DNA of 64,000 nucleotides from Cololabis saira. Taxonomy: Eukaryota > Chordata > Actinopteri > Beloniformes > Belonidae. Positions 48,601-64,000 of the stretch are shown here, in pieces. Position 1 is the stretch's first letter, and every line of letters begins with the position of its first letter. Where the stretch lies: positions 30,588,125 through 30,652,124 of the forward strand of contig NC_084599.1 of the NCBI RefSeq assembly GCF_033807715.1, given 5' to 3'. A model generated the notes under the pieces. That model searched no databases, was not told where the DNA came from, and worked only from the letters and a program-made list of their open reading frames with translations. A program made the position numbers and the translations under genes.

Positions 48601-51600
48601 CAAATCACACTAGTGGATTTATTTAGATTGTATTATCCTTGCTCACTTTGTGTATTGGGCCAGTTTTCAACATATATCAGTATTTATATAGATATAGATG
48701 TAGATATAGATATAGATATATGTAAAAGAGAAAAAAACTTAAACTAAAGTTTTTTTTCACAAACAGCTTAACAAGAACAGCTGCTTCATCCTGACTCAGG
48801 TTACAAGTGAATGCAAATGAGATGCAAAGAAATCTCTGGCTTTTTCGGGCAGCAGGGACGGTACTAATGGGACTTGATTTAAGTTTCAAGAGACGATGCA
48901 AACAAGAAAAAGTGAAGAAACTGGTAACAGAACTAAAAAGGAAGAGGGAAACAGCGGATCAGAGCATCCTGGGGAAAACAACGAGGACAAAGGAAATGGT
49001 TTTAGTTAAATGTTTTTTTTTTCCTTCTACTGTTCAAAACAAGCCTACAGGTATCTCTTGGGGTCCTGCAGCAGGACTGTCTGAGAGCGCAGAGCTGCAG
49101 AGACCATGAAGGGGCGTCTTTATCTGCAGAGAAAAGACGAGGACCGCTGGATTATTGGTGGGAAAAAACAAGAAGAAAAAAAAGCAAAGCACAATGAACT
49201 TTATCTGACATAACAGTGTTACATGAATCTGTGAACCTTACCCGACCTCTGATTTAGGTTAAAGGTTAACCATCGTATAGCCTTGTTCATGTCTTTGGAA
49301 GGAATCAGGCTAAAGCTTCAGATAGCGGCCATATTGGCAATATAACAGAAACCCATCTGTTCTATTGTAGGTTTTTTCTATATTCTTCTTTCTTCTTCTA
49401 TTAAGCTTCACAAATGTTACCTAGATACTCCTAAATTACATTACTTGTGTACATATGGTATGATAAACAAGAACCCAGTTGATTCTTTAGTTCATGTTAG
49501 CCTCTTAGGATACTGTAAAGTTTAATAATTATCAGGAAGCTCCTCCCACGCGTGGACTGACTGAATGTCGGCTCTGCGACACTGTTTCGTGTCAGGATTT
49601 CACTGTAGGCTCTCCACAGCAACGCTGTTCATCAGTTGCACCTCTGATACCGCCAGCGTGTAGTTTAAAGCTGCTAGTATGTTCATTTTGACCGCATGTG
49701 CTGTAGGAAACGACGTGCCAGGAAAGGCTGGCTCTGAAGCCAAAACTGCTTTTGTTGCAGGTACAAGCTTAGTGTTTGTCTGGAGAAACAAACAAGCCGG
49801 AAGACTCTCAACGATGCAAGTAGTCGGAAGCGATTGACTCCAAACTGCAGATTTTCATTCTCCTGATCAAGCTGGTCTGGATTTTCAGACAGATCTTTTT
49901 CGGTGGTTGCTCTCATCCTCTCGTGAGTTTCTTTTGTTAGCCCATAAGGTCAGTTATGTAATTGGAATCAAATTAGATTTCCTCAATCTGTTTATTTGCA
50001 ATTGTATTTATTCTAGTTGAGGTAGCACAGCCACAAGGCATTTAGAGTTCAAAGTCATACCACATTATTACAAATGGATCCTCTGCTTTTAATGGCAGGT
50101 AAAAATAGAAACACATTTATACAACAACCTTTCTTCGCAAAGTCTAATGAATTCAAGTATTTTTTTGTTACTGCCATTTCCAACGGTCCTGCTCATAAAC
50201 TCAGACGCCAACGTCACTGAATCCGTTAAAATTGTGATCGTTAACGTAATCACGTTTGTGTAAAAGTGAAATTTGAATCCCCTCGGTTTGCTCTTTGCTT
50301 GGTTTAATCATCTGTCAGGAATATCAGCTGTGAGCATCTTTTATTTGTCTCTGACTCTGGACCACAAACACACATTTGCGGTTCACTGGACACGCAAGGA
50401 CACTCCGGAGAAAAGCACTGTGAGAACTGAGAACTGTGCTGGATGGGGGATTTGAACAGACGGGGACAAAGAAAAGGGCAAAAATAAATAAATAAGTAAA
50501 TAAAAAAAGTGCATTTGCTGTTTATTGGCTCACAAAATGGTAGAGTTATAAAAAACAAAGCTGGGGGTGACACAGCTTCACGAGTTTTTTGTTTATAGCC
50601 ATCCTCCCCCTCCTGCTGTTGTTGTTCATCAAAGCACTCGTATCATAACCTTTTATTTTGTTGACAGCATCCTGGATTGAAAACGAGACTCACACTCCGG
50701 TGTAGCTGCTAAACAACATCAACTATTGTGGGGAACAAAAAAACTGCAGAAGAATGAAGGAAATGAGAGGATCATAGGAAACTAACGAGTTTTCCACCAA
50801 AACAGTGCAATGAAAACCTGCGATTGTATTCAACATAATATCAGCACCCTCTACAGTAAGATCATTTGTCTTCATGCAACTTAAAATCAGGCATTATTTT
50901 CCCCTTTATAAAAGGTTATTGCTATGATATTGACACGGATGATGTGCAGTTCAACCAAAGACTGACATTTCTTTTCCAGGTTTATCAAAGTAACGTTCAA
51001 CTTTTCAGATAAAAGCTCAACTACAAACAAAATTTAGAAAAGGAATTGCAATTTACTGTATATCTAGAATGTGACAAAGAGTAAGAAAGCCCTGCAACCG
51101 ATTTACTAAAGGTCTCAAAATACTTCAGTCTGTCAAAGCTGACACACTGTGGCACTGGTTTGTTTTTGGGAAGATAATGATGTGGAGCCAAGTGCCCGTA
51201 GCCGCCGTCCTGCTGCAGGACGTACACGACAACAATGTTCAAACCTCTGGCCTCCACTCAGCTGTGGACCAACCAGATTGCATTCAGCAAACACACACAC
51301 AACATCTGATTTTTCTGATTTTGTTTGGGATTTTTGTCTCCACATTGCATTTGGGGGTTATCTGGAAATTCACATCTGAACATCTGATCTGGACACTTGC
51401 AGATGACAAAGCAGATACTCTTTTGTCAAGATAAGATTTGAGAAGAAAAAGAAATGAGGTAATCTCATCCAGTATTTCATGAGAAAGAAAATTAAAAAAT
51501 CACGTCCAAGCTTGTGAGTGGAATTCCATAAAAATGTGTGCGTGTGTGTGTATTTTATGTTTTTTACAGTAATACCGAGGCATTACAGGTTCCACTGTGA

Positions 51601-52977
51601 CTGTTTGATTTCTTGTAAACATAAAGCGTTACTGGTCCCTCCATAAGAAACATCATTCAGATCACAAGATGACTTACAAAAGATGTATTGTATTATTGAT
51701 GATTATTCATGTTTAGGCTTAACACTTTATTTTCCTTTGAAAAGATTACTTGGAAATTGTATTTTGAAGAATATTTTGTGATTTAAAAAGGAAAATCCCC
51801 AAACTAGCAGGCACTACTGAAACGCCATTAAACAGCGTGAAATGAAGTCATTTGTGTTTGTGCAGTTTGTGTTTAATGGGCTGAAACATGGCGGACCAGT
51901 GGCACAAATACTCCTCTCGTTATTTTGTAGCACGGATATGTTATCTAGTCCTGCATTTAACTGCAAGGTTGCACAAAATGTTTTAACCCATGAAAAGAAA
52001 GAAAGAGAAAATAAAAAAAACCCTGTGAAAAACACACTACAGTAACATTAACAGTTAACATATTTAAAATCTCCTTGTGTGGTTACAGAAATCAGTTAGA
52101 TTGCAGAAATTCTGTTTAGTTGTTAGTCTGATGACGGATACCACAACACGCAGGTAACTTGGCTTTACTGTTAAATACAGACCCTGTTGTGTTTCAGCAA
52201 CATAAAGCTAAATAATTAACTGTTTTGTTGTAAATGACAAATTGGGCTGCATGAAAAACATCTCTGGTATATTTTGTGCACAAGTAGTTTATAATTACTA
52301 AGGTATTCCTGAGTGGAAATCGTGTGTTTGCTGTAATGGAGCTGCAAACATAACTCTAGAGAGAAGCATGATTTCTGCCCTGAAGGTGGTGTTTCTTTTA
52401 GAAAGAAAAGATGTGAAGAATTTACTGTTCTTGTCATTATTTACCTCTTAATCTGAATGTTTACGAGGTGGGAAGTCAAAGCGAACGTGTATTTACTCAT
52501 ATTTTTGATTCTGTGTTTATTTACGTATGGCACTGTTGGACTGAGCAGAGCAGAATCAGGAATATGGACGACACAGACGTTAACTCGAACCGGGGGGGCT
52601 ATTTCTTTGACATTTCTTTCACATCTTATTTATCTGTCAGGATCTAGACTGTGATTAGATTATTTCAAAAACTGAGGAAATTGAATCAGTAGCTTTTTCA
52701 TTTTTATTGCCAAATTCGATTTAAGGTTTTAGGAAGAAGAGGTTTTGGTGTTCCAACTGTTTCTTGGCCATGTCACATGCATCAGTCGCAGGAAATGTCC
52801 ACTAAAAAACCTGTATCTTCATCCTTTAACAGTTTAAGTTGTTAAGTTGTTTCTTGCACCCGTTGTACTTGATAAAAGCTGCAAACTTTGGGAAAAGCCA
52901 ATTTGACTGTATGGAGAACTGCAACATAAATCTATATTTTCTGAAAGGTGCTGCCAAAGTCAGAAATGTAAATATAT

Positions 52978-53051
<74 letters not shown>

Positions 53052-53730
53052 ATAATACCACAGAACACAGTATTTCAGAAATAAGTTACCACCCTTTTAA
53101 ACATTGAACACTTAGAGGAAAAGAAACACATTCTGGATAGTAACCCTTAATATCACGTTGAACCCAATTTTAACGTATTTTTAATTTAAAAAGCAACAAA
53201 AATGCCAGAATCTGAGCCATGACAATACAAAAAGGAGTTTATCATGTCCTAGAAAGTAGTGTAAAAATGTTTATGAGTCGCCCTGCACCTCGAATAAAAG
53301 ACATTACTGAATTTTGAATTTCACAGGAGCTGCCACAGATGACTCCGCCCAGCTCAGGCTCCTGAGGTGACCAGATCAGATGAATGAGACGCTTAAACTG
53401 AAACTTGTTTCTGTTTGTGAAGGAAACCACAAGTAAAAGTGTTGGGGGAACTTTAAAAAAACCCTGAGGTATTTTTCTGAGATAGTTTGTGATATCCCAG
53501 TGTTTTCAGTATTTATGTACTACAAGATTATCATCCACTGATTCCAGATACAGTACACACAAGAAAGATGTATAAAATGAACAGAGGGATTAAAGATTTC
53601 AAAATCGTATGTTTTGCCTCCATGTTTATGTGCTCCTCTTTATTTCTGGTGATGCAGTCACAGCAGTTACACCTTTTTTTCCGCATAAGAGCATAAGAGA
53701 GATGGGCTGCAGCCTTGGTCGGTTGTGTGC
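48601..53730. other. Intergenic region, no supported gene
   Basis: AT-rich sequence between zmat3 and the rnf14-like gene. It contains an AAT microsatellite (52980-53049) and no exon-like frames with splice sites and family similarity. The start of it may be zmat3 3'UTR. Confidence 0.6.
52980..53049. repeat. AAT microsatellite
   Basis: About 23 uninterrupted AAT units. Confidence 0.95.
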
Positions 53731-53738
53731 ACTGATAA

Positions 53739-54617
<879 letters not shown>

Positions 54618-54625
54618 ACTGATAA

Positions 54626-57600
54626 TATTCAAGACCTCCCACCTGGGGGGGATCAGGCGGCCTGAACCTTCACACACTCCTTTACTTTCTGTGGAAACCA
54701 CAACACACTTCCTTTCAGTGCCTCTGAACCACATCGCTAAAACACCACTGATGGGCCGGAAGCGTGGACAGCTCAGTCTCTGGTCTCTGAGGCCCTGTGT
54801 GTGTGTTGTTTCTGACAGATGAATAAACATGCAGCGAGCTGCGTTGATGAGTATTACAATGAATGAGCATCTCATCTGTTCTCCTCCGCTGCTCAGCTCG
54901 CTCCACTCCAGGGGATACGAGCGCTCCGTTAGCTCATGCTGTTATTGGCCCACATGAAGAGGATGCTCTCCATAGCCTAGTTTCCTCTGGGCTGATAACC
55001 AGGCTTTACCCATTACTCTTGATATCACGGCTGCGAAGAAAGCTGTGCCCCTGCTAGATTGCTGATCTGTCAGCAAGATATCTCAAAAACAGATTAAATG
55101 TGCTATAGCCTCTTGTTAGCGTGCTCAAATATCTGCCTTGAAAGGCTTCTTCTGATTTGTATGTTACTTTATCTTGTTTTTGGCAGCTGCTAAATGCATC
55201 TACAGCTTTTTGACACTGTTTTGGTGCATTTATTCATTTAAGTTCTTTAAGCGCTATTAAGGTTACTCACTATTCAGTTTTTTTTTTAAAAGTCTACCTT
55301 TTCCTTAAGAGTAAAGATTCAAAACCTTTATCTCAGTTGGTAATATGTTTTATTTTTTGCATGTATTCTGATTTCATTTGATACATTCACTGGCTCCAGT
55401 ATCAGAGGCCAAAAAGCAGCCTGACGGCATGATGACTTTTCTGGCTTACCTGCCAGAGTTTTATGCAAACATTATCTCTTGTTCCTTTCTTTCAACATTT
55501 GCATGTTCTTGTGCCTCGTGGTACCAGCTGAACCCACTGCTCCTCGCCTTGTGTGGGTTGTTTTTTTCCTCTTCTTCTTCTGCATGCCTCACAAACTTTC
55601 ACAGAATTGCCTCATCAAGTGTCTTCTCATAGCTGTTTCCTGGAAAGACGGCTGATGATTCATATTCCTATCTCCTGGAAATTAAAGTGAAATCCAGAAG
55701 AACCAGACTAGATTTACGATGGATGACCGGCCCAGCCAGTATATGTGTCTGGAAAACTTTTCTTTGTATTTATTCATGCCCCCCCCCCCCCTTTTTCTTT
55801 TGTTGTTGTTCAGAGTCAGAGTCATTTTTATTGTCCCTCGAGGGGAAATTCATTTAGCAGTATGGGAAACAGTTATCATACAAAGACAGACATACCAATA
55901 AGAACAATTAAAACATTAAAACATGATATAGTAACCATAATAAAGGAGTAAAAGCAGAAGTGCTTCCAGCAGTGCAGGCAGAATGATACAAATGTATTAA
56001 AAATATTAAAATGTATGTGAATTGATCATTTTAACACCGGTTGGTATAAAAGAAAAATGTACACCTATTGCTATTGGCCTTGGGAAGCCTATAGCACCGC
56101 CCAGAAGGGAGAAGGACAAACTCTTCTGACAGAGGGTGATCAGGACTGGTCAAGATATCTTGTGCCTTATTCAGGACTTAATAAGTTTAGCGAACTATAA
56201 TCATAAAATACTAGTCTTAGAAATTCAGTACATCTGCACTTTTCCCCCTGATCCAGTTTTCATTTCTTTGAGGGCGCCAAAAATTGTGTGTCGACCAATT
56301 TATTACTCAAATGAGTTGTGAGACTGAAATGAAGGTTTAGGGTTCTGCTTTCACATCCCCAATTCCATAAATACTCTACCAGGAAATCATTGACATTAAA
56401 GATACACATGAAATGGTTTCAGATATGAGTTAAGGAAATGTGCTTGTGTTTTACTAACCTATATCCTCAGATGCTGAAAGTGCATCGTGAGTGCTCTGCT
56501 CCGTCTGCAGTCACACATTCCTGTTAGATTTTTATTGGGAAATGAAGTTAGTGATTTTTTTTTGTCTTTAAGACTAAAATATTAAGCAATCCAGCCACTG
56601 TGACACAAACACTCAAAGCAAATATTTCCACCTGCTCAAGAAGATGGACTTTCTTTTATGAAGCCAGTTTATCCACAAACCCTGTTCTAAGCTGCCTTTG
56701 ATATTTAATGCATATTATTCAATTCTAATTAGATAGGGTGTTGGATGGTTAACTCGGTTGAGCAGGCGCCTCATGTACGGAGCCATGAAATCTAAAGAAA
56801 ATAAATAAATAAAAACCTGATGGCAGAAATACTTTATGCAGCATTGAGTAAAATCTACTTTTCTGCAGCACAACATAAATGGTGAATGGTGTTGGTGATA
56901 TGATGATCTAGCTGATCCTTTATAGAACATTTCCAGATGCAAAAACATGATGAACTGAGTCAAAGGCATCACAAACGAGCATATCTTATTTAGCTGCAAA
57001 TGCACAATATCAATATGTGGCTATGCAACTAATCTCTTATTGTTCCAGAATCATCATTTGTATCAATTGTTATTGTCTACTTTTACAAAGGAGCCAGAAT
57101 AGTTAAGTACTGTATGTCAAAGTAGTCAAAAAGTACCATAAATATTGAATTCAGCCCATCTAATCCAATCATACTGTACGTTTGATTTTCCTTCTGTGGA
57201 TTCATGTGACCAAAAAACAATATAGATAATGGAGGGGATCTGGTGTTAATTATGCCATGGAGGTACTTTGCTGTCATGATTCATGTTAACTTTACTTTAC
57301 TTCACTTCACAGGAAAAGATCACTGCAAGTTCATACCAACATGAGATGTCACATTAGTAGCCTGATGACAGTGCCCTCATCCATTAAGGCCAGAAGAGAA
57401 TATGGAGTGGCCATAACAGTCACAAGATTTCAACTCACTTGTACTCCCGTGGGACATTTTGTGCCAACGTTAAGATTAATTTAATTTAATACAATTGGAG
57501 GACTGAATGAATCCCTTGCAGAAATCTTCTCTGCATCTGCAACTAATGAGGCATGACATGTTAATCCCATGCAAAATCAACTAGAGATAAAAATGCTGTC

Positions 57601-59589
57601 ACAAATGCATTTGATGCACATCTGACAGAAACAACAAAGTATCACAATGTGCTGCAGAAAAACCATGGTTCAATGCACTTGTGCTATGTGTCATATTTAA
57701 AGGTAGGGTAAGTGATTCTACATGCTTTCTAATCCGGAACATTTTTGTCTCTTTTGGTGAACATCTCCTAACCTTTTGCTTGCTGCCCATTTACTTCCAA
57801 ATAAAAGTCACGATGCAGTTGTCAGGAAATTGTGTACCACAGTAATAAAGGTACATATTCAATATTTTTGGCAGTTTCAGGATGGTCCCCATTAGAGACA
57901 TCACACCTATTATGACACTATTAATTTAATTCAAATTCAGTTCACTTAAAAAATGCTTTATTAATCCCAGATGGAAAATGTATTATTTTAATAACATTAA
58001 AACAATTAATTAATTGTTGAAATTTGCAGTCTTCATATGATACATTAATACATAATACTATAAAGCCTACAGTATTTGATTTATAAGAAAAGATTTATTT
58101 CCAGCATCACTGACACACTTCAGGCTTTCAATACGATTTTGACATAATCTCCGTTATTCTTTGGTGACTTTTAGCTTATAATTTCAGTTCGGCACCAAGA
58201 TTCTTGACAAAAACATGTCCAGCCCTGGTTGCTGCCCCCTGGGTCCTGCCTGACCACTGCGGGTCACTAAGGCAAACAGTCATTTAAACATTTTAGAGGA
58301 AGTGATGGCCCCTGTGTGGAAACTGGATCTTTCCTGGAAGGGGCACAGGAATACGAGAGAACAGCTGCAGACGTCTGATCATATCTCAGGCGGCCCGGGG
58401 ACATGCAGCAGAGATCTTTGTTCCATTATTTTGACAGAAAAGCGGAGGGAGGGGGACGTTTCAAAAACAGGAAGTCTGTGAGTAGATGCCAAACACCCAA
58501 CAGCTACCTGTGAGCTGTTGTTTCATGGGAACTAGAATCATTATGTACAGTGCAGTTTTTGCAATTGCTTATATGTAACTGTGACTACAAACTAACTTTC
58601 TACTCTGTGCCAAAAGATGTTTTACAGTATTCTTCATAATATTAAAATCGTAAAGGTATTGCAGAATTAAAACTCCTGTAGAAGTATTCTTTAAGTTCTC
58701 TATAGTAATATTTTCTCTAAAAATAAATAAATACATTTAAATCAAACAATAACAATATTAGCTTTTCTTTTTCTAAGGGTTTTGATACCATTGATAGTTC
58801 TATGCAAATAGGCATGCGATATCTTCCCTGAGATCAGCAACTGATGATCAGTTACTTGAAAAATAATTTCTTTACATAAGAAGGTACATAAGTTAGATAT
58901 TTTTGTTCTTTTGTGTCATTTTGTGCCATCTACTGATGGTTACACAGTACTACAGATAATATAATCTGTAAATGACTGAAGGGATTCGCTGTAATGATAG
59001 TTCATGCTTAATATTCTGTATTAGAATGTAAATTCTTGATTTATACATGAGTTTCAATATTTTTTCCTATTGCCTTTGGCCTGTCTGTAAAAGCCTAACC
59101 TCACTGTTAAAGATCACAGAAAATGTGACTCTCTACATTTTCTTATTCTGATGACCAGTGGTTGGTCATTAAATCATGAAGCAACAATAAATCTGAAACA
59201 GTCTTCATAAATGAGTGTCTTGAAAAGGTTTGGGTGTATTATCTGGTGCCAGTATGGCCTGCCCAGCAAAACAGTTGGCAACATTGAAACCGTTCCTCAT
59301 ACAGACCTCATTGCACCAGTGGAAACAAGGTGTGACAGTCAGTGAGCTGTGTCCTTTTCCCCTAAGAGATAAAAATCTATTTAAAAAACACAACCTTCAA
59401 GCTAATTTCACATATTTATCATCAAGGAAAGCAACTTTAAGAGCTACTATAAAACCTGACCAGTGTTTGGTGTGGATTTCTCACATTTACCTTCTTAACC
59501 AATAAATAACAATAACTTCATCTAAGATATCTTTCAACCCCCGATGTCACTGCTCAAGCTGCCTCAAGAGTTCCAGTCTTGGTTTAGAG
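54626..59589. other. Intergenic region, no supported gene
   Basis: This includes a C run (55780-55792) and a common fish repeat fragment at 55812-55960 (gtcatttttattgtccctcg). The rest shows no coding exon that I can support. Confidence 0.6.
55812..55960 (-). repeat. Common fish retroposon 3' fragment
   Basis: The segment tttttattgtccctcgaggg with gaaattcatttagcag is a widespread teleost repeat end. Only a fragment is present. Confidence 0.55.
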
Positions 59590-60272
59590 CAGGGGTCGGC
59601 AACCCAAAATGTTGAAAGAGCCATATTGGACCAAAAACACAAAAAACGAATATGTCTGGAGCCGTAAAAAATGAAAGGTCTTGTATCAGCCTTAGAATGA
59701 AGACAAATGGTGAAAGGAGAAATGTCGAAAAAAAGTCAAAATGTGGAGAAAAAAGTCAAAATTTAGAGAAAAAAGTCAAAATGTTGAGATTAATGTTGAA
59801 GTACAATCTCGAGAAAAAAGTTCAAATGTTGAGAAAAAAGTGGAAATGTCGAGAAAAAAGTCGAAATGTTGAGAAGAAAGTTGAAATGTCGAGATTAAAA
59901 AGGAAAGGAAAAAGGAAGAAAAAAAAGTGGAAAAAAGGAAAGAAAGAAGAAAAAAGAAAAAAAAACAAGAAAAGAAAGAAAAAAAGGAAAAAAAGAGAAA
60001 ATAAAGACAAAGAAAGAGAAAAAAAGGAAGAAAAAAGGGAAAAAAAGGGGAAAAAAGAAGAAAAAAGCAAAAAAAAAACAAGAAAAGAAAGAAAAAAAGA
60101 AAAAAAAGAGAAAAGAACGAGAAAAAAAGGAAGAAAAAAAAGAAGCAAAAAAGAAGAAAAAGGGGAAAAAAAGGAAAAAAAGGGGAATTTTTTTTTGAAA
60201 AAGCTCCAGGAGCCACTAGGGCGGCGCTAAAGAGCCGCATGCGGCTCTAGAGCCGCGGGTTGCCGAGCCCTG
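59590..60272 (+). mobile_element. hAT MITE, family J, copy 1
   Basis: Ends are CAGGGGTCGGCAACCC and GGGTTGCCGAGCCCTG, typical hAT termini. The flanks GTTTAGAG (59582-59589) and GTTTGGAG (60273-60280) differ at one base. The interior is a minisatellite of gagaaaaaagtcgaaatgt-type units (59718-59900) and a long purine tract. Confidence 0.92.
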
Positions 60273-60451
60273 GTTTGGAGCATATTATCATGCAGAAACA
60301 TTGCTGCATTTTTTCATCATATTGTATTTTGTATTGTCAAGTGTTAAAAATCATAAGCACAATTTGTCTACCTTCTTTCTATGGTTGGATGAAGATAAAA
60401 CTATATACGGAACAATATCCAGGGTCTGGATGGAGTATCTGACGTCACTCT

Positions 60452-64000
<3,549 letters not shown>

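Noticed and set aside
59205..59505. Overlapping frames on both strands near 59.3 kb as a missing rnf14-like 3' exon
   Set aside because: Neither frame contains the Cys/His pattern expected for the end of RING2.

Overview
The window is vertebrate, almost certainly teleost fish, genomic DNA. Genes are split into short exons with GT-AG introns, intergenic DNA is AT-rich, and much of the space is filled with fish-type repeats: hAT-like MITEs with 8-bp target duplications, TTAA-flanked MITEs, tRNA-derived SINEs, L2- and RTE-type LINE pieces, and long microsatellites. There is one 500-base assembly gap at 13036-13535.

Three protein-coding genes can be supported. (1) The 5' end of pik3ca (PI3-kinase p110-alpha) on the minus strand, 572-5072: seven exons encode residues 1-353, and the rest lies beyond the left edge. 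(2) zmat3 (p53-inducible three-zinc-finger RNA-binding protein, WIG1) on the plus strand, 18476-48227: six coding exons give a 496-residue product, with a Pro-rich 11-residue tandem repeat in exon 2. (3) An rnf14-like RBR ubiquitin ligase on the minus strand, 60452 to the right edge: five exons, with an unusually short second RING. pik3ca and zmat3 lie head to head, as their human orthologues do on chromosome 3q26. The rnf14-like gene lies tail to tail with zmat3. pik3ca acts in growth signalling, zmat3 in the p53 response and rnf14-like in ubiquitination. The sequence does not show that they act together. One more spliced-looking 75-bp exon on the minus strand (12496-12570) could not be assigned.

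The most striking region is zmat3 intron 5 (29785-48018), which holds a four-level nest of mobile elements. A short-TIR MITE (about 38351-47828) was split by a near full-length RTE-like LINE (38519-47461, minus, 16-bp target duplication). The LINE was split inside its reverse transcriptase by a 5.57-kb element with TIRs of about 0.5 kb and a 3-bp target duplication (39748-45317). One TIR of that element was split in turn by a 1.34-kb MITE (43573-44916). The 5.57-kb element carries a decayed gene whose product has PIN/FEN-like nuclease acidic motifs, a GIGKKTAW hairpin-like motif and a Cys-rich tail. This is the best candidate for a poorly described mobile system. The LINE's 1058-codon frame is uninterrupted apart from the insertion, while the inserted gene is badly broken, so the element may have been moved in trans.

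Elsewhere, most 0.5-1.5 kb blocks between exons are MITEs whose exact ends and target duplications can be read directly. Two direct copies of one MITE bracket zmat3 exon 2. Two inverted copies of another carry the same long GGAA/GAAA microsatellite cargo.
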